This document shows, piece by piece, positions 59,561 through 64,000 of a stretch of 64,000 nucleotides of DNA. The first letter of the stretch is position 1. Each line of letters starts with the position of its first letter. The notes under the pieces were generated by a model. That model did not search any database, was not told the DNA's origin, and was given only the letters and a program-made list of their open reading frames with translations. The position numbers and the translations under genes were made by a program. The stretch covers positions 40,306,171 through 40,370,170 of the forward strand of contig CM041776.1 in assembly GCA_023374045.1 (NCBI GenBank), in the 5' to 3' direction. This DNA comes from Limonium bicolor. Lineage: Eukaryota; Streptophyta; Magnoliopsida; Caryophyllales; Plumbaginaceae.

Positions 59561-59665
59561 CGCAGGGTCTAGTTGAATCAGATTCTACCATGCGAAGATT
59601 TTCTTTGGATTTCATCAGCAGAGTTAGTTTCCAAAGTTTTACATCCCTGTAAACTTTGAGGGGGG

Positions 59666-59886
59666 TGTTATAGTATAGTATGTTACAGTATAATATAGCC
59701 TAGTATATGTTCTGTTACTAGTAATGTTCTGTTAGTAAAACGGCACACTCCCCAGTTGGTCCTCCGTTAAGTAGTCAGGGCTATGTATAAGAGGGATGTG
59801 CCGCTGCTTTGTAAAGACAAAAGGAAATTAAGAGATTAGAGAACGTTTTTCCTCTCAATCTTGAACAACTCTCTTGAATCGTAACA
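59666..59886 (+). repeat. 3' LTR of the copia element (221 bp)
   Basis: It starts TGTTATAG after the GAGGGGGG tract and ends CGTAACA, with matching inverted termini. A TATA box is at 59786-59792 (GTATAAGAG). The internal TATAGTATAGTATGTTACAGT is a short degenerate repeat. Confidence 0.8.
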
Positions 59887-60511
59887 ATTTCTCCTTTGTT
59901 TTGTAAGTATACTTCAACGATTTAGAATTTTTTTCTTTCAAATTTAAACAATCGCCCTAATCTTTCCCAAGTTGTACTTTAACAGTTGCTGGACCTTCGC
60001 TTGACTCCCCATGTTGTACTTTAGGAGCTTAAGTTCAGTGATGATACATGGATTGGTGTAATTGTTACCATGTCTCTAAATTGTTAGCTTATCTTGTTTG
60101 GGACATACTTCTTTGCCCACTAAATGACAACCCAAATGTGCTTTTGTAATAGCGCGAGTTGCTATCATGGATTTGATGACTACCATATGTCTCAACTCAG
60201 GTAATTGGTGAAATATAATGTGTTAGTTTAATATTGGTAAATTGATGCTCTAGCTCAGTTTCTGTTTTAGAGTGCTTGACATATTCTCTATCAACATGTC
60301 AACTGATTGTCTTAGGACAAGAAAACCCATAGTGCTTTTATTCTAATCTTTAATACAACTATCTTAATTTACTTGAATATTTTCGGTTCGTGTTAGAATT
60401 TGCATCTCTTGCTTTGTTCTGACTGGATAATGACTTTCATACCTTCTTACAAGACAGTTTACAAAAGATTATGTGATGATGTTAAAGTTAGTGTTACTAG
60501 TATGTGGCCAT
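59887..60511. other. Unassigned stretch between copia and CACTA elements
   Basis: No open frame or repeat that I recognise. It may be the pre-insertion host sequence, and CAT at 60509-60511 could be the 3 bp target duplication of the CACTA element. Confidence 0.5.
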
Positions 60512-60524
60512 CACTACTAGAAAA

Positions 60525-60785
60525 TACGTAATTAGCGACGGACAATTCCGTCGCTAATCCGTCGCTAAACGAAATTAGCGACTGATTAGAGATGGAATTG
60601 TCCGTCGCTAATTACGTCGTCGCTAAATCAAAGTCGCGTCGGAAGCCGTCATCCGTCGCTATTTGACGACGGTAAATCCATTTTTGCGACGGATTAGAGA
60701 CGGAACTATCCGTCGCTACATTGGCGACGGAAATTTATATTTTTCTGATTAATTTTTAGCGACGGACATTCCGTCGCTAAACTCT
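60525..60785. repeat. CACTA subterminal repeat cluster
   Basis: About ten copies, in both orientations, of the word TTAGCGACGGA / TCCGTCGCTAA. Such clusters are the binding sites of TNPA-type proteins near each end of CACTA elements. Confidence 0.9.
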
Positions 60786-61039
60786 TTTCATTTTAAAAAA
60801 AAATTTAGTATTTTAACTTGTAGAAATATTTCACCTGCAAATGTGGACATATAACACATTTTATTCATATCCACCTTTAATATGCAATACCATAAACAGT
60901 TGTACTCATTAATCCCACTAGCAGACCAAAATAAATGTTCAGTCAACACAATCATACCAAATAAGCAATACCATGAAGTAGTGCAGTCGAATTTGATACA
61001 GAAATAGTCAAGCTAATAAAGTCAAATGTCATATCTATC

Positions 61040-61813
61040 TAATACCCGCCCCCCCCAACCATGTCCATCCCCTGGACGATATCCCATATGATCACCCGGA
61101 CCACCCGAACCACCTGAGCCATCATGTGGACCTCTAGGCGGCCACTGACCCCATCCACCCGTACTAGAGCCAGCACCAGGATCCCGTACGGTCGACTCTG
61201 CTGAGAGGGAAACATTTGGGAGATCTGCGCTCGTATCATCCTCTACATCTCCTCGCTGAACATCTCCTGACGCACCGCTTCCCTCTCCTCAATACGAACC
61301 TGCCGCCTGTAATTTTCATCGAACCTACTCAGATCCTGCTCAATCTCCATCTTCATGGACTCGTATGTGCTATGGTCTTTGCCGAAGCACGTGAGCTAGT
61401 GTCGGTGGAGTGAAATGAGTCAGGGAAGTACGCCGGTGCTAGCTCGCCCACACCGTAGACCCTCTACTTTCTGGATTTCCCTTCAACAGCCTTATAAAAA
61501 ATTTCATTAGGGTCTACTGGTGTGGCTTGCAGAGATGGATCATCAGGAGTGGTTGACTCCTGAGTGGCAGCATCTAACAACTCTTCGTATTTATGCTTCA
61601 TAATCATAACACAATGATATATATATATAAAGTACTCATCGCTAATGAATAAATTTCGATAATGTAAACAACTTAAATAAGTTAAATTAAAACACTTACA
61701 GTAGTGTCCTCGACCTTGGAGCATATAGGCACACTGTTTCCATGCTCATCCTTGCTTGAATGAGTGTGTATGAACAATGTGTAAGCATCCGGTTCTGTAC
61801 CGTATTTCTTAGT
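61040..61813 (-). pseudogene. Transposase_24 (TNPA-type), C-terminal half
   Basis: After an acceptor at 61815-61814 the exon reads TKKYGTEPDAYTLFIHTHSS, the conserved KYG-x-EP...LFIHTH block of Transposase_24, then DEHGNSVPICSKVEDT. The next exon (to 61464) reads KYEELLDAATQEST and DPNEIFYKAVEGKSRK. A frame change then leads to VYGVGELAPAYFP, a charged helix near 61340-61250 (MKMEIEQDLSRFDENYRRQV) and a Gly-rich tail near 61040-61150. The N-terminal half is absent from this contig and is present at 22540-23614. Confidence 0.7.
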
Positions 61814-61884
61814 CTACAAAAAAAACACTTGATTAAATTAGAAGCAAGCCTTTAAAAAATTTGATAGAACCTCCCCTGTTTTTT

Positions 61885-61889
61885 ACATT
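61885..61889. other. Target site duplication ACATT (left side)
   Basis: ACATT directly precedes the LTR start TGCAGACG at 61890 and equals 22278-22282, which follow the LTR end at 22277. Confidence 0.75.
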
Positions 61890-63500
61890 TGCAGACGTTG
61901 TAAAGTGAGTGGTTAAAACTGGTGTAAATTAAAAGAAAAGAAATTAAAACTCAAATTAAACGTCGGGCTGCAAACAAATCCCGGTCGTGGTGGTATAGAA
62001 AAGTGTAAGCGACCGGATTATCGAACCGTGGGACTTATAGTGAAATAAGTAGTACCTAAGCGTGTCACAAGAGGGGGGATTAATTGACTTGTTTCTGAAA
62101 AGTAATAACAGATTAATTTAGTGAAATAAGATGAATTAAACGGAACTTCGGGTTCAGGTTAATATGATTTTATTAATTGTGCTATCTCTACCGGTTTAAT
62201 AAAATAATTTGGCAAGATTCCTGTTATTTTCTTAAGGTCCGATGAAAACTCATAAGAACTCGTTTACCTGTAATGCAAGGTCCGATGAAAACTCAAGCAA
62301 AAAGCGTGTAAACGGCAGAGGAGTGTGAGGAATTTTATTCTTGCAACATGTATTAACTTAAACGATGAAAATAAGTTCTTACAGTTTTACGGCTTAATTA
62401 ACCCATCTGTTTCTAACCGATGAAATTAAAAACAGACTTAGTAAGGCTTTTTAATAAATCGATGAAATTTATAAAAAGGGAGAGAAACAAACTTTAATCG
62501 TAGCAAACTGAATTTATTTTAACCGGTAGAAATATATTACACAGCTAACAAACCATAATTAAAACCCTTCACCCGGAGTAAATCCTCCTTAGCCTGACAT
62601 ATTAACTGGTAATAAGTCAGACAGAGGTTGGACGTAATAACAATATGAGATGCGTGGATGGTGAATGGAGAAAATGAAGGGGAAGAAGAGTGGGAGCATA
62701 CGTAGGATTTTTGTAAGTGAAATGAGAGATTTTGAGTGTTGAGTTTGGGGGTAGAACGTATGTATTTGGTTGAAGGTGCAGTGTGTTTTATAGAAGAAGG
62801 GAAGAAGAAGAACGACTGCAGTGGAAGAGCATTGAATGCTCATTAATTGCAGGGGACAAACTGAAGACGTGTGAGAGAATTTAAGATAGGTGGTGCGGAG
62901 TAGATGGATAACTTGCAGAAGTAAGTCGACGGGCGAACAAGCAAGTCGACAGGCGAAGAAGGAAGTCGACGGGCGAAGAAGAAAACTGGCGCGCTGATTT
63001 TAGTCACGTCCGCATGCTGTCCGCTTCCATGTCCGCCTGATAACAGGCGGTTGCAAGCCTTGATGTCCGCCTCACGTCCGCCCCATAACAGGCGGTTGCA
63101 AGCTTGATGTCCGCCTCACGTCCCCCATAACAGGCGGTTGCAAGCCTTGATGTCCGCCTCACGTCCGCCCCATAACAGGCGGTTGCAAGCCTTGATGTCC
63201 GCCTCACGTCCGCCCCATAACAGGCGGTTGTAGCTTGTGGTCGACTTAATTTCTTCAAATTTGACTGGCTCTAGATTCTTCGTTTGGACTCCGTTTTTCG
63301 AGCCGTTTGCATCTATGCGTTCTCGTCTCTTCGTCTACTTTACTCCCAGCTTGGTTTTCCTCATGTTAAACCAATAAATTTGTGAGATAAACAATAAAAC
63401 ATAAACTAGAGGAAAACACCGAAGTGGAGAAATGAGCAAGAAAAGTGCTAATTTATATATGAAATACACCTATAAAACATGCTCATTTGGACACTTATCA
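61890..63500 (-). repeat. 3' LTR of an Athila-like element (1,611 bp)
   Basis: It is the same subfamily as 20680-22277 throughout, including the hairpin array. On the plus strand it starts TGCAGACGTTG and ends GGACACTTATCA. It is followed by the minus-strand polypurine tract, so the element extends to the right. Confidence 0.85.
63008..63235. repeat. Hairpin-forming tandem repeat in the LTR (about 45 bp unit)
   Basis: Five units with CCCATAACAGGCGGTTGCAAG, the same array as at 21791-22015 with small differences in single units. Confidence 0.85.
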
Positions 63501-64000
63501 CACCCCCACACTTATCTTTTTGCTTGTCCTCAAGCAAAACATGTACCTAAGTAAGTAGGAAATGCTCAATACTAACAAATATTATCATGAAGGGTAGGAT
63601 AAACATGATCTTTTAACTTATTGAGGAGTGTGAAAATCAACTGCTGGTGGCATCGGTGTGCTCAGGGTAAAAATAAAATATAGAGTTTCGGGGTATGATC
63701 TAAGGTACTTCAATGTTTCTTTTGTTTAGGTGACTCTGAGAACTTTTACCATGGCCAACTTCTCTCAAGAATGGGCATTGAGGAGAAAACAAAAGGAAAA
63801 ATAGATTTATGCATTTGTTTCACTTTTGCATAAGGGATGAGAAAATGTAGGCATAACGCCTTTGTATTTAAGAACACTCAACTCTCTTTTGTTGGTTACC
63901 AATGGTGTCTCACAAGTCCCTTATTTTTCTTTTCCTTTTCTTCCTTTTTTTAACAGAGAAGCACCCCTTAGCAATCCCTAAGAGAGAAGACAGAAAGAAA
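63501..64000 (-). mobile_element. 3' untranslated part of the Athila-like element, running out of the window
   Basis: The polypurine tract AAGTGTGGGGGTG (minus) is at 63501-63513. The remainder is closely similar to 50042-50530 of the non-autonomous element. No coding sequence lies inside the window. Confidence 0.75.

Larger units (their letters stand above)
55552..59886 (+). mobile_element. Ty1/copia element, 3' part, interrupted by X within gag
   Basis: It runs from mid-gag through protease, integrase, reverse transcriptase and RNase H to a polypurine tract (59658-59665) and a 221 bp 3' LTR (59666-59886). The 5' LTR and gag start are on the other side of X, outside the window. CAAGG at 55552-55556 is the expected right copy of X's target duplication. 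Confidence 0.8.
60512..61889 (-). mobile_element. CACTA (En/Spm) transposon terminus with C-terminal half of Transposase_24
   Basis: It starts CACTACTAGAAAATACG, a typical CACTA terminal inverted repeat. It is followed by subterminal repeats and then minus-strand exons of a Transposase_24 gene that lack their N-terminal half. It ends abruptly at 61889, where an Athila-like LTR is inserted. The missing part matches what is present at 22283-27205. Confidence 0.85.

Noticed and set aside
61890..64000. A second, independent Athila-like insertion unrelated to 16889-22277
   Set aside because: It would require the same LTR subfamily, the same ACATT duplication and complementary halves of a CACTA gene at both sites by chance. 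A single split element is far more economical.

Overview
This is a piece of a plant nuclear genome, built almost entirely of transposable elements nested in one another, with one host gene. The plant origin is shown by Ty3/gypsy elements with Athila-type and Tekay/Del-type signals, Ty1/copia elements, an En/Spm (CACTA) transposon with TNP2 and Transposase_24 genes, an L1-type LINE, Mutator-like non-autonomous elements with 9-10 bp target duplications, and a spliced GDSL esterase/lipase gene. I cannot name the species. The window is three contigs joined by two runs of exactly 500 N (16389-16888 and 41652-42151): C1 = 1-16388, C2 = 16889-41651, C3 = 42152-64000.

C1: a minus-strand LTR element (1-8800; tRNA primer site, polypurine tract and 1.78 kb LTR) carries two plant-transposon-associated reading frames (Transposase_32-like and DUF7745-like) and no visible gag-pol. 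It lies inside the 5' LTR of a giant plus-strand element, called X here. X has LTRs of about 5.95 kb, an initiator-Met-type primer site (13836) and no coding capacity that I can see, so it looks like a LARD. Its other LTR is in C3 (44065-55551).

C2: the gag, protease and reverse transcriptase start of an Athila-like element, with its 5' LTR (16889-22277, minus), abut the larger part of a CACTA transposon (22283-27205, minus). After that come a Mutator-like non-autonomous element (28835-30212) and a GDSL lipase gene on the plus strand. The first intron of that gene (9.4 kb) holds an antisense LINE and an antisense copia element; its second intron holds a 410 bp element with a perfect 9 bp duplication. 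The gene is cut off at the second gap.

C3: the 3' side of X with its 3' LTR, which is itself split by a young 5.5 kb non-autonomous Athila-like element (48469-54001, flanked by GCGCA). X sits in the gag of a decayed plus-strand copia element (55552-59886). After a short unassigned stretch come the end of a CACTA transposon (60512-61889) and the 3' LTR of an Athila-like element (61890-63500) that runs out of the window.

The main result is that the contig order appears wrong. The Athila-like LTR ending C2's retroelement (22277) and the one starting at 61890 belong to the same subfamily and are flanked by the same 5 bp, ACATT (22278-22282 and 61885-61889). The CACTA halves beside them carry complementary parts of one Transposase_24 gene, split inside one intron. 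X internal sequence lies on both sides of C2. All of this is explained if the true order is C1-C3-(rest of C3)-C2. Then one Athila-like element sits in one CACTA element, X is a single uninterrupted element, and the GDSL gene lies beyond the CACTA element. Apart from the GDSL gene I found no host gene, no RNA gene and no sign of a new cellular system.
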